DNA of 64,000 nucleotides from Raphanus sativus (taxonomy: Eukaryota > Streptophyta > Magnoliopsida > Brassicales > Brassicaceae): NCBI RefSeq assembly GCF_000801105.2, contig NC_079518.1, forward strand, positions 13,214,106 to 13,278,105, written 5' to 3'. Below the pieces are notes generated by a model, which was given only the letters and a program-made list of their open reading frames with translations, had not been told where the DNA came from and made no database searches. This document shows positions 24,478-37,771 of the stretch, one piece after another; position 1 is the stretch's first letter, and each line of letters begins with the position of its first letter. A program made the position numbers and the translations under genes.

Positions 24478-26626
24478 GCTAACAGATTTTAATTATAATA
24501 TTTATTTTTATAAAATTTAAATTATTTAATTAGATACTAATTTAAAACTAATATTATAAATTATAAAAATTCAATATTTGTATTGATAATCAATGTATAT
24601 TTATGAGATGTAGATGTTGTATCAAAATCTTTCAATAGTAATAGTCAAATTAGGAAATTTGGATTTGAAATTAAAAACCTATTTTTTAATATATACTTAT
24701 TGTATTTGTCAACTGAAAAAAAATCCAATGGCACTGAAAATAACAGATTATAAAGTATCACAATCCATAACACATCAACAAAATAATAATAACTAACAAA
24801 CATTATATATTCTCCGTATTTTAGATTTTAAAAGCAGTGAGACAAAAACACAAAATAATGAACTACAAAATATTATCTATGTATTCTTTTAGATTATATT
24901 TATAGTATGTATATTGCTTGTCAAATTTTTAGTGTTGTTTAATGTTTTAATCCTAGTTTTTCATGCTTCTATATATTTTAAATATGTTAAGTTAATTTCA
25001 CTTTTTAGTTTATTTAATATTTACTATTTTGGTTTTAAGTATATTATTTTGATAACAATGGTGATTTTAAGGATAAATTCGTTATTAGAATAAATTCATT
25101 GTGATTTTGATGTTCATCATGCAAATACATATTAATTTATTTTATGTTAGGATTATGATTGTTTAGTATTAAATATATATATATATATATATACACATTT
25201 AAAATAAGTGTATAATTTATATTTTATTACATATTTAAATGATGATTTTCCTTTAATATTAAATTTAATATTGTAATAATTATTTGGATCGTATTTTCAA
25301 TAAGAATCAGAGAAACTGCTGATAATATTAGTCATTTAAATGATAAACTAAAAGTAAATAAATGTAAGATCAGTAGATATTGTTAGTATCAATTGTTAAT
25401 ATCTATTTATTAATTATTATTTTTAAATATCATGATAAGTATATATTAATTTCTTAATAAGGGTATATATATATCGTTTTAAAATGTTAATGTTTATTAA
25501 TTATTTAAATATCATGATAAATATATATATTAAAATAAAATTTCAAGTAATAATACTAAACTAATGTCTTATCTTAATATCATAGAGAAGATGACAAGTA
25601 AGTAAATTCACTTTTCAAATAATAGTATAGATAATAATGATTACAATTATTGATTTTTGTTATGAGCCAAAATTCAGATAAATCCTTAAAACTTTTGTGG
25701 CTAGATGATTTAATATGTCTCTTGTGGAAGTTGATCAATGTGAAAAGCATACAAATACAAACTCACTAATTAGTTTTTTTTAAACGTTTTTTCGTCTACT
25801 TTCCAAATATATATTTTTAAATATTTAGGGTTTTTAAGTTCCGTTGGAAAGTTTTGTGATGTACATGCAAATATTCGAACTTTATCCGAATGGTTTTTGA
25901 GAAAACACTAAAAAATACTAATAAGACTAACAAAACACGACTATAAAACTTCATTTATGTAAAAATTAATTTCTTAAAATAACAACCCTCATGGAAATTA
26001 AATACACTTCATATATATAATATCTATCTTTAATCTAAATTGAAAATTTTACTGATACTATACTATGTATTAGTAGTCACAGCTCACAACCGACGAAAAA
26101 TAATAGCATCCCGACTTTGTAATTAGTACCCTGAATTTGAGTTATACTGGTTCTAACAATAGCATATATACTTATCTTACATGCTCATTTTTTTCAAATA
26201 AAACGTGACATATAATACAATAAATACAGATTGAAAGATCTCCGAGTGTTACGGGTAAGGAATCTACCAGACGTAGTTCCAATCTATCCACCCTTAGGTT
26301 ACACTGAAGTCGGAGACGAGCTTCCAATAGACACAAGAAAGTCACCATACCTGAAATCTCCAGGAGACCTGGCGACATTTCACTGCCTAGAGGCTTACTT
26401 GCACGGCCTTGCGGGAACTCAAGGGACGAGCAAAGCTGACTTATTCAGACTCGATGTGAAAAGAGACATTGGACTGGTCAACAAATCAGTGGATGGGCTA
26501 AAGGACGAGTATATGGTCCCAGGACATTGGAGGATTCTCAAAAACAAAGGTATGGTACAACAAGACGATGGGTCTTGGAAGTTAGTGGACCATGAGATTG
26601 ATGATAATGAAGATTTTGATTTCTGA
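22608..26626 (+). CDS. DSEL: DSEL-type class II acylhydrolase (DAD1-like lipase)
   Basis: Four exons with GT-AG junctions (22608-22901, 23625-24008, 24096-24325, 26230-26626) encode 434 residues with no stop. It is a fungal lipase class 3 alpha/beta hydrolase. The nucleophile Ser251 lies in [11 protein letters not shown]; the Asp is in [12 protein letters not shown] and the His in [12 protein letters not shown]. No organelle targeting signal is evident; the N terminus is Lys-rich. Arabidopsis DSEL (At4g18550, about 419 residues) is a cytosolic lipase with preference for 1,3-diacylglycerol and 1-monoacylglycerol that slows storage-oil breakdown during seedling establishment. The close match and syntenic place make this its counterpart. 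Intron 1 carries two micro-insertions (23269-23318, 23409-23449). Intron 3 (24326-26229) is about 1.9 kb and very AT-rich, with (TA)n tracts. Confidence 0.92.
23269..23318 (-). repeat. Poly-T micro-insertion with 17-bp target duplication
   Basis: CATGATTACATTCTTCT at 23269-23285 and 23302-23318 flanks eleven T plus AACAA. It lies in intron 1 of the lipase gene. Confidence 0.7.
23409..23449 (+). repeat. Poly-A micro-insertion with 15-bp target duplication
   Basis: AAAGCCTTATTTGTT at 23409-23423 and 23435-23449 flanks TAAC plus an A run. It is in the opposite orientation to the insertion 100 bp upstream in the same intron. Confidence 0.65.
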
Positions 26627-26723
26627 TTTTTATTGTACACTTTCGTTGTTAACTGTGTTGATGTTTGGAAAAAAGACTGTATAATTATCACCTATCTAAC
26701 ATGTATTTGTTTTTAATCTTTAA

Positions 26724-27632
26724 CTAGATTTTGATCCGCGCATTAAAAGCACATGTATATTTTTATTTTAATAAAATTTAATTGAATTTATAATTTTGAT
26801 TAGAAAATAAATAATTTTAAAGTTCTCTATTTGTGTTTCAAAAAAATTGTTCTATTATAATATTTGATTTTCAAGCAGTGTTTTCATATCCAACCCAGAC
26901 CTATGATTGAACCGATAAATTTAGTGATATGTGTATAATCCAGTTCAATTTAATAAAAAGAATTGTAATTATAATCTTAGAAAAAATGGTAAAAATTTAA
27001 TACTTCGCTATTAACCTAAGATCCGATATGAGATGATCTGCTAAAAACCAAAAAAATAAATAATATTTTTAAAATGTTTATTAAATAATTCATACTTCTT
27101 AATATTATATAAAATTGAAAAAAAAATTATTTAGACTTTAATGAAATTGGTATTATGTCATTTGAAGAAAATGAAAAAATGGTAATAGGAAACTTTATTA
27201 TTGATATGAAAATATTATTTTCTTTTTCTGGTTACTAATAAGCAATGATAAGTTTGTATATTTATTTATGTTTAGATCTAAAACTTAATTTTAATATAAG
27301 TTTAGAAAAAAATTTGAACACTCAAAATTGGCGTATCATTAAAATGTAAAAATTGACATAATAATATTATTTTTTAATTTGCATGTATATATTCATATCG
27401 ATCTTTAAATAATCTTATAGATGGAAAAATGATATTCAAATTAAATGAAAAGTATAATCTGCATAAAATTTTAAATTATTATCGTTCACAAAATATAGAA
27501 AGTACTAATTACCATAGATGTATATAATATTCTATTTTTAGTTTAAATAAATCATATTTAACATTTAAATTAAATGCCAATGGAAGTGGCTTGTAGATAT
27601 ATTGAAATGCAGGAACATGATCCTAAATTTTT
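26724..27632 (-). mobile_element. Helitron 3' end and AT-rich body (minus orientation), 5' end not found
   Basis: CTAGATTTTGATCC at 26724 is the complement of the family 3' terminus, followed by a weak GC hairpin remnant (CCGCGCATT). It starts about 100 bp after the lipase stop codon. The far end could not be placed before the LINE at 27651. Confidence 0.5.
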
Positions 27633-27650
27633 AAAATATGATATTGCTTT

Positions 27651-28257
27651 TTTTTTGACAGCAACTAACAGCCTCAAATAGACTCTGTTATCTAAACTGG
27701 TAGCTCCGCATCCATATGGACGACAAAAGACGGCTGGTTCCTTGCACTGCGTGCTAGACTGTCCGCCTTATTATTTTGTGTCCATGGTATATGAACGAGC
27801 TCTGATCTGTTGAAACTCCTCTTCAGGACAAAGATATTCTCTAGGTAACTTGCGAAGGCTGGCCACTCTTCTGGTTCCGAAACCATCTTCACCAATTGAG
27901 AACAATCCGTTGCAAAAGTAACTGAAAACTGCCTTAGATTCCGCATACATTCCATTGCCCAAATAAGGGATTCTATTTCCGAGTGTAGGGCCGAACTAGC
28001 CGCTCTTGTATTCCTTGCACCCATAAGTCCATCAAAACCTTCGAGTGTGCTATACCATCCTTAACCTGAAAATCTGTCGTGTTCCTTCCATGAGCCATCC
28101 GTAAAGCACCATCGTCCTGATATATTGGGTCTCACCGGATCGGACAGACTAGTACGGTCCAGCGCCTGAGTCACACTTGCTTGTGCCTCATCCCATAATA
28201 CTGCTTCCTTCTCTGCCAGATTAAGGGTCTCTAAAGGATCAATATCCACCAATATCC
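27651..28257 (-). mobile_element. 5'-truncated LINE with RNase H domain
   Basis: An 18-bp duplication (AAAATATGATATTGCTTT at 27633-27650 and 28258-28275) flanks 607 bp. The T run at the left is the complement of the poly-A tail. On the minus strand one frame (28252 to 27692) encodes the RNase H domain of plant non-LTR retrotransposons, with acidic residues in FTDGSW, SEIESLIWAM, FATDCSQL and NNKADSLAR. One in-frame TAA at 28061-28063 breaks it after DRFSG, most simply a CAA to TAA change. Upstream reverse transcriptase and endonuclease are absent. Confidence 0.9.
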
Positions 28258-28407
28258 AAAATATGATATTGCTTTAATAATCTAAACTATTAAAACTGAA
28301 GTACAAATAAATTTTAACCCTGAGTTTTACTCAATAATTACAATCATATGCCACTGCCCTTAAACACAGTAGTTTTACACTTTCCTTAACCCATTTATTT
28401 CCTACCG

Positions 28408-28453
28408 AAACATACGCTAATAGTTTACAAAAAAAAATAAACATACGCTAATA
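28408..28453 (+). repeat. Poly-A micro-insertion with 15-bp target duplication
   Basis: AAACATACGCTAATA at 28408-28422 and 28439-28453 flanks GTTTAC plus nine A and a T. The Helitron copy at 4018 lacks it, so it came after that family spread. Confidence 0.7.
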
Positions 28454-28577
28454 CCTTTCCTTTCTGTTACACCATAAATACGTGGGATTGGTTTCGAATA
28501 ACATAATATTGTTTCGGGCATATTACACCTACATGATGCAGATCATAATCACTATCGTTTTTTTTTTCTTTTTTCTC

Positions 28578-28623
28578 GAAATCCATGAGCTATTATTTTT
28601 TTCGGGTAAAAGAAATCTATGAG
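28578..28623 (-). repeat. T-run micro-insertion with 12-bp duplication
   Basis: GAAATCCATGAG (28578-28589) and GAAATCTATGAG (28612-28623), one mismatch, flank a 22-bp insert with a T run and CGGGTAA. Confidence 0.5.
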
Positions 28624-28958
28624 TTTTTGGGGTCACCTTTTTCTTACCTACATAAAATTTTGAAATAAAAAATATTTTAGGAGGAGATCATAATATAAAC
28701 AATATATTGCTGGTATACATGCTAAATAAGTTAATCACAATCAAATATGTAAACAATATATTGATGGTATATAGATAACCAATTGAAAATCAAATATCTA
28801 CATATATTTACTAAATTAAAATTTGATTTCCATATGTGAACTAATTCCTAAATTTTAGATCACCATTAATTCTTTCATAGTGTCTTCTGCCATCATTTTA
28901 AATTTCATCTACTTTATTAAAATAGAAATAAAAGTATAGAATATTTCCTAAACTTGCA

Positions 28959-30787
28959 TCTATATTATTAAAGTTTAAGTACACAATTAGAATAAATGAA
29001 ACATGTTTGAAAACATGTATATTAGAGATGTTTTTTTTTTATTTACACTTTTCAATAAATTACTAACAAATGAGAATTATTTAGAAATATAAATAACATA
29101 TTTAATACTTTTTTATTTAAATATTTAGCCATTGTTTTTACAATAAATTAAACAACATTCTTTCTATATTTCTTTCTATTTACAATTCTGTTACTATATT
29201 TACAATTCTTTTTATCTACAATTCTTTATGGTAAAAATAAAAACACAAACTGAAATATAAATAGTATATTATATAAAACAATTTTTTAAAACAGTATTAT
29301 TACCTTATTTAGTTTAGTCAAATATAAAAAAATTCAAGAGTTCAATTTTAAAAAACAAAATATCATAAAATTAATAATAATTCATAGAAAACTAATGCAA
29401 AAAATTAAAATTTAAAAATGGATAGAAGTATGTCAAGAAGAAAAAAGTAATGGCTTATGTTATTTATAAAAATTGGAAATGGATTATATCAGTTTTAAAA
29501 TATACAAAATGGACTAATCTAATTACCTAAAAAAATTACCTAAAAACATTTTTTGTCTAAAATAATCATAAAATAAAATTTAAATTTTGTATACATATTT
29601 CAAATCAAAATAACAATTAAAGTTGATTTATATCAAAAATTGATTTAAAATATGCATATATTCAAAAAAAAATTTGTACTAAAATATTTTGCAATAACCA
29701 TTAATAAAAAATGTTTTCAATATATATAAGAAAAATACAACAAAAAGATTAATTTCATATACCAACTTAAATTATGGTTTTTATATTTCACATTAAATTT
29801 AAGAATATAATATACATGATTATTTATAAGATGGTACATATAAAATACTATTAATTATATGATCATTTATATGATGGACCAATACAATTAATTATATGAT
29901 GACATATATATGATACATAATTGTAACTAGGGCGGGGCATTCATGTATTCATTCCGATTCGTTTTGAATCTGTTTGGATTTCGGGTTTCCGGAGTCAAAG
30001 ATTTCAGTCCCATTCATATATTTCTAAATTTCAGTTTGAATTATGACTAGGGCTGGGCGTTCAAGTATCCATTCGGATTCGTTTCGGATCTGTTTGGGTT
30101 TTGGATTTCGAGGGTCAAAGATTTCAGCCCCATTCAGATATTTCTAAATTTTAGTTCAAATTATATTCGGATCTTTGCGGGTTCAGTTTGGGTTCAGATA
30201 ACCCATTTAAATTATTTTTTACAATTTATTATATATTTTGAATTTTTTAAAATCAATAATAAAATAATATATTGTATATAAATCTGAATAACATATGTCA
30301 TAATACCTAAACGTAATATATAAATTGGTTTAGTTTAAATTTTGGATCAAAAATCAATAATTATTTAAATATTTTGGTGTTTTGAGTGTACTTCCACTAT
30401 GTTAGATATTTATATTTGATTATTTTTTATATATTTTCAAGTATTTAAATCAATTTAAAAGTATCATATATATTCTGGATGTTTTATATACATTAAAACT
30501 AAAAATAATTAATATATATAAGTATATAAATCCTTTTTGGATACATTTTGATATCTAAAATATTTTGGTTCGACTTGGTTATGGTTTCGGTTGTCTAAAT
30601 ATTAAAATTTTAAATAATTTGGATATTTAATCAGTTTTGATTCGAGTTTGGTATTACTCTTTCGGATCGTGATCGGTTCGGTTCTTCAGATTTGAATTTT
30701 TTATCCAGCTTTGATATAGAAATGAAAAATAAATAACAATATATTTTTGAAATATACACCCGCACGGGCGTGCGGGTCAAAATCTAG
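28959..30787 (+). mobile_element. Non-autonomous Helitron with internal 120-bp duplication
   Basis: The 5' end TCTATATTATTAAAG at 28959 follows A. The 3' hairpin CCCGCACG/CGTGCGGG (30759-30776) is followed by TCAAAATCTAG ending at 30787, then T. Two tandem 120-bp copies beginning near 29925 and 30045 (ACTAGGGCGGGGC and ACTAGGGCTGGGC) lie inside. Confidence 0.7.
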
Positions 30788-30839
30788 TATAGATATAAAA
30801 CTCTAGACAGTTGTCACTTTTCACCAATTTCTTCACCTA

Positions 30840-31666
30840 GGCATCTCCAACCCAATCTCAAATCCTCAAATTTTGAGGTTTTTGTCATTCCAATCCAACA
30901 TCAAATCCTCAAAACTATCTTTTATTTTCTTTTTGGTCCTTACAATTATTTCTTTTAACAAATACATATACTAAACTTAATTTAGAATAACTTAATTACA
31001 TCAAAATAAATAAAATATGATTAATATTACATAACAATAAAATAAAATTCACATAATATAAAATTACATTTATAAAATTCACACAATAGAAAATTACATT
31101 CATAAAATTCACACAAAATAAAATAAATTAAACAAACTTAGCACAAATTAAAGCATATTACATAAACATTTAAATATCACATATCTTACAAATGGTTTTA
31201 AAATACTAGAATTCCTTGTTTAGCCAGACCCTGAACCTCCAAGTTAATCGAAATATGGTTGATAGATATTTGGATCAAATGAAGGTTGTTGCTGCTCTTG
31301 AGTTCTTTTTTTGCATGATTCTCGCTTTTTCCAATCGCATATACTCACGTGTATTAACATCGACAGAGTCTAAATTTGTTAGTAATATCTTATCATCTCG
31401 TTCTCGTTCTTTTAGGGCTATTTTTTAGCCTTAACTTAATTTAGAATAACTTATATTGTGTGTTGTATAATATATTAATATATGTTTTATATTTGTTTGT
31501 GAATTTTATCATTATTTAGTAATTTTTGTTAATGTTAAGGATTATAATGCAAATAAATAAACTTATAAATTTTTTTTTGAAGTTTTATGGTTTGAGCAAT
31601 CAATCCTCAAATCCTCATTTTGAAGTTTTGCTCCCCTTAAAATGAGTTATTGGGTTGGAGATGTCC
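30840..31666. mobile_element. Non-autonomous PIF/Harbinger-like element
   Basis: The ends GGCATCTCCAACCCAAT and ATTGGGTTGGAGATGTCC are inverted repeats of Harbinger type. The interior (31210-31430, minus strand) retains a degraded piece like the C terminus of Harbinger Myb-like proteins (REYMRLEKARIMQKK). A clean 3-bp duplication is not visible. Confidence 0.6.
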
Positions 31667-31727
31667 TTAAACTCTATCTTCATTTTAAAAGGTTAAGATC
31701 TATACAAAATGGACGTAAAAATAAAAT

Positions 31728-31927
31728 ATGTTGTCTTCCAAGCAGCACTTACAAACACTATGGCGTGAGAGAAATGGTCGCAGACATGGAGAACCAGCTC
31801 AAAATCCAATGCAGATAGTTAGATATCTGGACAAACTGGTTCGAAATATAATCTCATCACCTAGAGGGAGAGTTGGGTTGGTTTGGATCGAGAGCATAAG
31901 CACGCTCTGTTTTCTGATTTTCATGTA
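31728..31927 (+). mobile_element. LINE ORF2 C-terminal fragment
   Basis: The reading frame contains TLWRERNGRRHGE, typical of the region after the zinc-finger domain at the end of plant LINE reverse transcriptase proteins. The rest of the element is absent. Confidence 0.6.
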
Positions 31928-31995
31928 AAAGTGGGTTGAATATCAAATTGTTATACATTGTAAAATAGTTTTTGAGATAAACATAAGTTTTTGAG

Positions 31996-32670
31996 ATGAA
32001 CAAATTTAACATTTTTCAGCAAAGAGAAAATGAGACTTCTTCTTCAGCAGCCCCCTCTCAAAACAACCCACTGATTAATGGTACTGCCTCGACTGCTGTC
32101 TCAGTGCATAATATCATTTTGTTTCATCAAATGAAAGAGTTTGAAGTCTCTTCAGTAGTTTCAGCCGCTGGAAAAAGCCAATCCTTGCAATCGGATCTGG
32201 TGGTAGTTCCTCCTATCTTTACAGTTTTTTCTGATGTTTCTGTGGATTGCCAAGGTACACTAGATACAAGTTACCAAACTCACTCACCTTCTTTGCGATT
32301 TTCCCGGGAGATCCAAACTACTTTGCCAAACTTTTCCACTACTTTATCCCCATTAGTAGATTCTCAATCTACTCCCACTACAGCAGCTATTATGGATTCA
32401 TATCCATCAAAACCTTATCGGCAAGGAAGTCCAAAACCATCCATTGTTGATCCTTTAACCACATCACTTCAAGTTAATGAATTTGAGAGTCCTTCTCGTT
32501 TCACTGTGTTAGAAGCGATGGTTGAAGTTGAATTGGAGCATATGAGCTCTCTCAGCTTGACAAGGGTTGGGAGAGAAACAAGACCTCCTATCAAATTTCA
32601 AGACTTGGAATGAAAGACAGTACAAGGGAGAGGTAAATGTGGCCGACATAGTCGTAGTTCTTCTCGTTAG
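31996..32670 (+). pseudogene. LINE ORF1 C-terminal fragment
   Basis: The frame ends LSLTRVGRETRPPIKFQDLE, then TGA (32611-32613), then 18 more codons with KTVQGRGK to a TAG at 32668. Plant LINE ORF1 proteins usually read on here with Trp, so TGG to TGA is the simplest change. This ORF1 end lies downstream of an ORF2 end, the reverse of LINE order, so the two pieces come from different insertions or a rearrangement. Confidence 0.65.
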
Positions 32671-35600
32671 CTATTGTCTCTCGTTTCTTTTGTTCTTTCT
32701 AGTTTCGGCCTAAATCTTAAGTTTGAGAATTATTTTATCATGAAGTGTTTTATGCAAATTTTATCGAACTTAAGGTTTTATAGCCTTATTTTGTAATATT
32801 TTATGTTTTTAATTGAGATCCTTTAGTTATAAAATAAAAAAAAATTTAACATTTTTTCAAAAGAAAAGAAGAAAAGTAAACACATGTATAGTTCTACTGT
32901 AACCTAGTGTGATTGCAGTTACGTCTGAAACCTACTGTAACACATGTATAGTTCCATAATTATAAACAAATTATATAAAACATTTTGGCTGATAAATGTC
33001 ACTGCCAATCTGCCATCTGTAGTATATGATACAGTTTGAAAAGTTCTTTGTCCAGTTGCATACCATGTGGAGTTTCACTCGTCCTGAATTAAATGACAGT
33101 CTAGAGAAACATACCAAAAAAACAAAATTGTTGATAAAGGCCCAAATATAAATAACAACTATACCTTTTTTAAAAAAAAGAATATCAGGAATATGTATTG
33201 GGATATAGAAGATATATTCTATAGATTAGATCCTATATCGACTAAAGCCTATGACGGTTTGTAACATACTAACATGTATATATTATGGTTCTGATATAGA
33301 AGATATATTCCCAAACTTGCTGTATAATTTACTTAAAAACTTGTCTTAACACATGTTGTAATAAAAAATACAGCTTTCAAATTACGCAAAATTTGGAGCT
33401 CGAATTGTATATGGAAATGTGTTTCTCAGCGACTATAATTGAGGAAAATGACATGATCGTTTTAGAAAATTAATTAATGAAGATTATGAATTGATTCCAA
33501 ACTTGAGTCCAAAATTTTAGATCTGATTGATATGTTTGTAAAATCAATCAATGAATTGAATACATTTTTGCGTGGAAATAAAAACATAATCAAAGATTAT
33601 GCAATGTTTACGGAAATTATTTTACTTAATAACTGTCGATTTTAGTTTTTATTCTAACTAAGACTAATAATTTTGAACATATATGAAGTTTCAAATATTG
33701 CATAGTTTTATGATTGGTCGAATCCAAAAATTAAATCATTCCAATATATTATTTTGTAGTAGCTAGGTACATACCTCTTTCATTAGTTTTTCGTATCACA
33801 TCGTAAAAGATGATTTATGCATAATTTGATCATGATCTTCGAAGTATTAAAATATTAACAAAATATTTGAAAAATTGTCTTAACACATGTTGTAATAAAA
33901 ATGCAGCTCTTAAATTACGCAAAATTTGAATCTCGAAGTGTATATGGAAATTTGTTTCTCAATGACTATAATTGAGGAAATTTAGTTGATTATTTAAAGA
34001 AAATCAATTAGTGAAGATTGTGAATAGATTCCAAACTTGAGTCCAAAATTTTAGATCTGATTGATACGTTTTACAAATGAATTGAATATATATTTTAGAT
34101 AGGAAACAATTACCGTCTTTATTTCGGTCAAACATATTGAATTGCATACCAAATTTAGTTTGAAAGAGATTGAGATGAAGTAAAAAACACGTAGATCACG
34201 TATTATATACGAAGTTTTTATTATAACATATAGATTGATATACAAATTTTATAATATTAAAAAAAGAAAATTGTAACTAATGACTTTTGTAAAGAATAAA
34301 ATTTTACATAATATATTATATTTTTAAAACTTACAATTACATATTATACAATATTGTTGTATAATAGGAAACAAATTGAGGATTTGGTCAATCTTATTAA
34401 ATTTAAAAATCAATCGAGATCACATTTATATTCTTAATTTGACGTGATTGACAATTCAAATTTGGTCTTTGTCATGTATTAATTTTCGAAACAATACCAT
34501 AATTAACATAGATATATTATTAAGATCATGCATTAGGTCATGCAAGTAAATTGTGATTGATATTTTTTTTTTAACAATGTGATTGACAATTAATATTTGA
34601 TCTTTAGACACCTAAATTAAGCGAATCAATGACCTAATTAATGTTGGAATATATTTTTCCGCTATTGCATTAACGTTGTAAAGATAATTCATATTTATGT
34701 TTGCCAATAAACAATCAAATAGTATATTGCATTAAGAAATATGGCATTGACAAAACATAGTTATCGATTACTAAACATAGTTATTGATTGCAAAGAAGAA
34801 GCAATTGGTAGTTAAAAATAATATTGGATCGTCTTATGAAAAATTAAAAATGATATAAAAGTACAAAGGTACCATTGATAAGGATATAATATAATTTAAA
34901 ATCATATTATAAACCCCTTGAATCAAAATACTATCATGCAACTCAATAAGCCACGATGACTCAAATATTTCTGTGAAGAAATAATTTTTGGTTTCTCTAT
35001 AAAAACAACTATGGCAAATGTGAAGCAATCATTATTTAAAAAAACTAATATTGGATCGTTTAATGGCAATTTAAAACAATGATTCAAAAGTACAAAGGTA
35101 TCATCGATAGGAAAATAGTATAATTTAAAACCATACTATAAACCTCTTGTATATATATACTATGTTGCATCTCAACAAGCCACAATGACTCAAACATTGA
35201 CAAAGAAATAAAATATGGTTTCTATATAAAAACAGTTTTCAAAGAAATAAATTAGGTTTCTCTATAAAAATAATAATGGTTACGTTTTAATACATCGTCG
35301 TGTGAAAACTCATGTCATATTTGATTACTATATAGTTCTACAATATATTTTGAAAGTACAATATGCTTCAATAATTTATTATGTCTAAAATCATATAGTA
35401 GACTAAGTAATAAATATATTTCCGAAAGTAGTCAGAATATATAATTAATTGTAGACGTTTTAATTGTTGTTTGTCAATAGTAAAGAAGATTATAGTATAT
35501 TAGTCAAGTTATATTATAATGATCAATGGCAAATTTTGTAATTTGTCTAGTTAACAAAGGGTCTTTTAATATAGGGTGTGAGAGAGCTTGTGGGAATGAC

Positions 35601-36350
35601 ACATAGGAAATGGCACAATTGAAAATAACACATGAACTAAAGGTTATTTATCAAATGGTCTCCTCAAATAATAAGAAAGGGATATTATGGTTCTGTTTAG
35701 CCTAATGAATCTTCTATACATTATTTATGAAGTGATTTGTATACATGATTTATTGGAATCTAACACTAAGACAAGCATATTGAAATCTAATTTGTCATGT
35801 TATCAGACATCGAAGACACCCAATTCAACTGAATCAAAATCATTCCGATCCATCAAAAAGAGGCCCGACCAATATTAAACTGACTTTGACCTGAATGATA
35901 TAGCGGGCTGATAGAACCGAATACTACAATAAGATATTGTCGAGCTTGATGGTTAGAAACACTATCATCTAGAGGAAGGATATGAAAATATAAACTTCTC
36001 ACATCAGGAATTTAACTAGAATTTAAGTAATATATAAATGGTTAGTGTTAATATACTTATCATTAATTAATTTTAAGTTGAAAATCTATAACAAATCCGA
36101 GTTTCAGTAATCCACTTACCACAAGTATATGGAAACCTAATTTGTTATTATGAAGTGTCGTAATCTGTTACTAAGGAAGCTTCTCAATGTATATCGTTCT
36201 TTTCTTGTCCACGTTATTCAGAAACTGGAATTCAAAAGAATTATATTCCTCCAAAAGTCAAAATACATATATCCATCAAAATAGATAATTAATATTCGTT
36301 TAGCGCGAGTATATATGAATAGTATATGACGTATCATGGCATGAGTTTAA
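32671..36350. other. AT-rich intergenic DNA with local duplications
   Basis: No gene seen. Two direct-repeat pairs are present: about 220 bp at 33342-33562 and 33873-34090 (spacing about 531), and about 195 bp at 34818-35012 and 35045-35241 (spacing about 227). Each pair is diverged but collinear. Confidence 0.6.
34552..34586 (-). repeat. T-run micro-insertion with 9-bp duplication
   Basis: TGTGATTGA at 34552-34560 and 34578-34586 flanks TA, a T run and AACAA, almost the same insert as at 23286. Confidence 0.55.
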
Positions 36351-37771
36351 TCCCCTATAATATATTTGAGAAGTGATTTTGCCACGTATCTTCTGTACAA
36401 TCGTTTTCACACAAAAAATTGTGACGTGGCTATTAAGATTGATGACATGTCATATGGTTAAATATGACATGGACAAGTACATTTAATAATGATATATATT
36501 TTTGGAAATATTTTTAAAATATGGCAATAACTCATATATTACATTTAATATTGATTTATATTTTTGGTAAACTTTGTAGAATATGGTAATAACTCATAAA
36601 CCATCACTAAAATAAATATATTCAAATCTGATATTTTGAATTTCGAAATATTATATAATTTTACTTCTATAATTATAAAATTTTTATTACCTAAAATTTT
36701 CTAAATTTTCTGAATTAAAAAAAAATTAAATCGTAATATCATTAGTTTCTTTTAGATATCTACAAATTATATAAATATTATTTAGTTTTAATTTTTGATA
36801 ACTATACAATTTTATATGATTTTTAGTAATTTTGTACAAGTTGATTTAATACATTTAACCAAATGAAATAAATAAATTTTATCTAAGATTTTAACTTTAT
36901 ATATATACATATATATTCTTAAATATAATTTAAATAAAAAAATATTTTCTCTTAATTTTATGCTTAATTAGTGATATTTATATTAATTATTGGCCAAAAT
37001 AATAAAATATATAATATTAATAAATTACATTTTAAAATATAAAATATAACTTTTAAAAATTCATCACTACACATGGTGTAGGAAAACACCTAGATTAATA
37101 ATTGTGACATGACTACTAAAATTGTTGACATGTCTTATAGATTAATACGACATGGACAATTATATTTAATGTTAATTTATATTTTTGGTAAACTTTTTAA
37201 AATATGGTAATAACTCATATATTACATTTATTATCGATTTATATTTTTGGACTTTTTAAAAATATGATAATAACTCATAAATCATCATTAAAATAAATAT
37301 ATTCAATTATGGTATTTTAAATTTCGAAATATCATTTAAATTAAAAATATTTCAAAAATATATACATATTTTTATAAAATTATAAAAATTAAATCATAAA
37401 ATCAAATTAAATCATAAAATCATTAGTTTCTTATATATATCTACAGATTTTATAAATATTGTTTAATTTTAATTTTTGACAATTATGCAATTTCACATAT
37501 TTATTTAATATATTTGATTAAAATAAATATATAGAAAAATCTACATAAGATTATAATTTTAAATATATACATGCATGTTTTTAAATATAATTCAAAATAA
37601 ACAAAATTATTTTTATCTTAGTTTTAATGTTCAGTTAAATCAAATTTATATTAAAATATTGATAAGAAAAAAGAAAATTTATAATATTAATAAAAAGTTA
37701 AATATAATTTATATTGATCTTAAAAATATTTTAAAATTCTTTTACTGTACATGGTGCAGGAAAACATCTAG
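36351..37771 (+). mobile_element. Non-autonomous Helitron, different family, internally duplicated
   Basis: The 5' end TCCCCTATAATATATTTGAG at 36351 follows A and leads into GAAGTGATTTTGCCACGT. The 3' end is ACATGGTGCAGGAAAACATC then CTAG ending at 37771, followed by T. Two tandem units of about 678 bp occupy 36415-37093 and 37094-37771, each ending with the same terminal motif. Confidence 0.55.

Larger units (their letters stand above)
28281..28958 (+). mobile_element. Helitron 5' fragment
   Basis: TCTAAACTATTAAAAC at 28281 and the next 120 or so bases match the element at 4018. It runs into another Helitron 5' end at 28959, so it is truncated or split. Confidence 0.6.
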
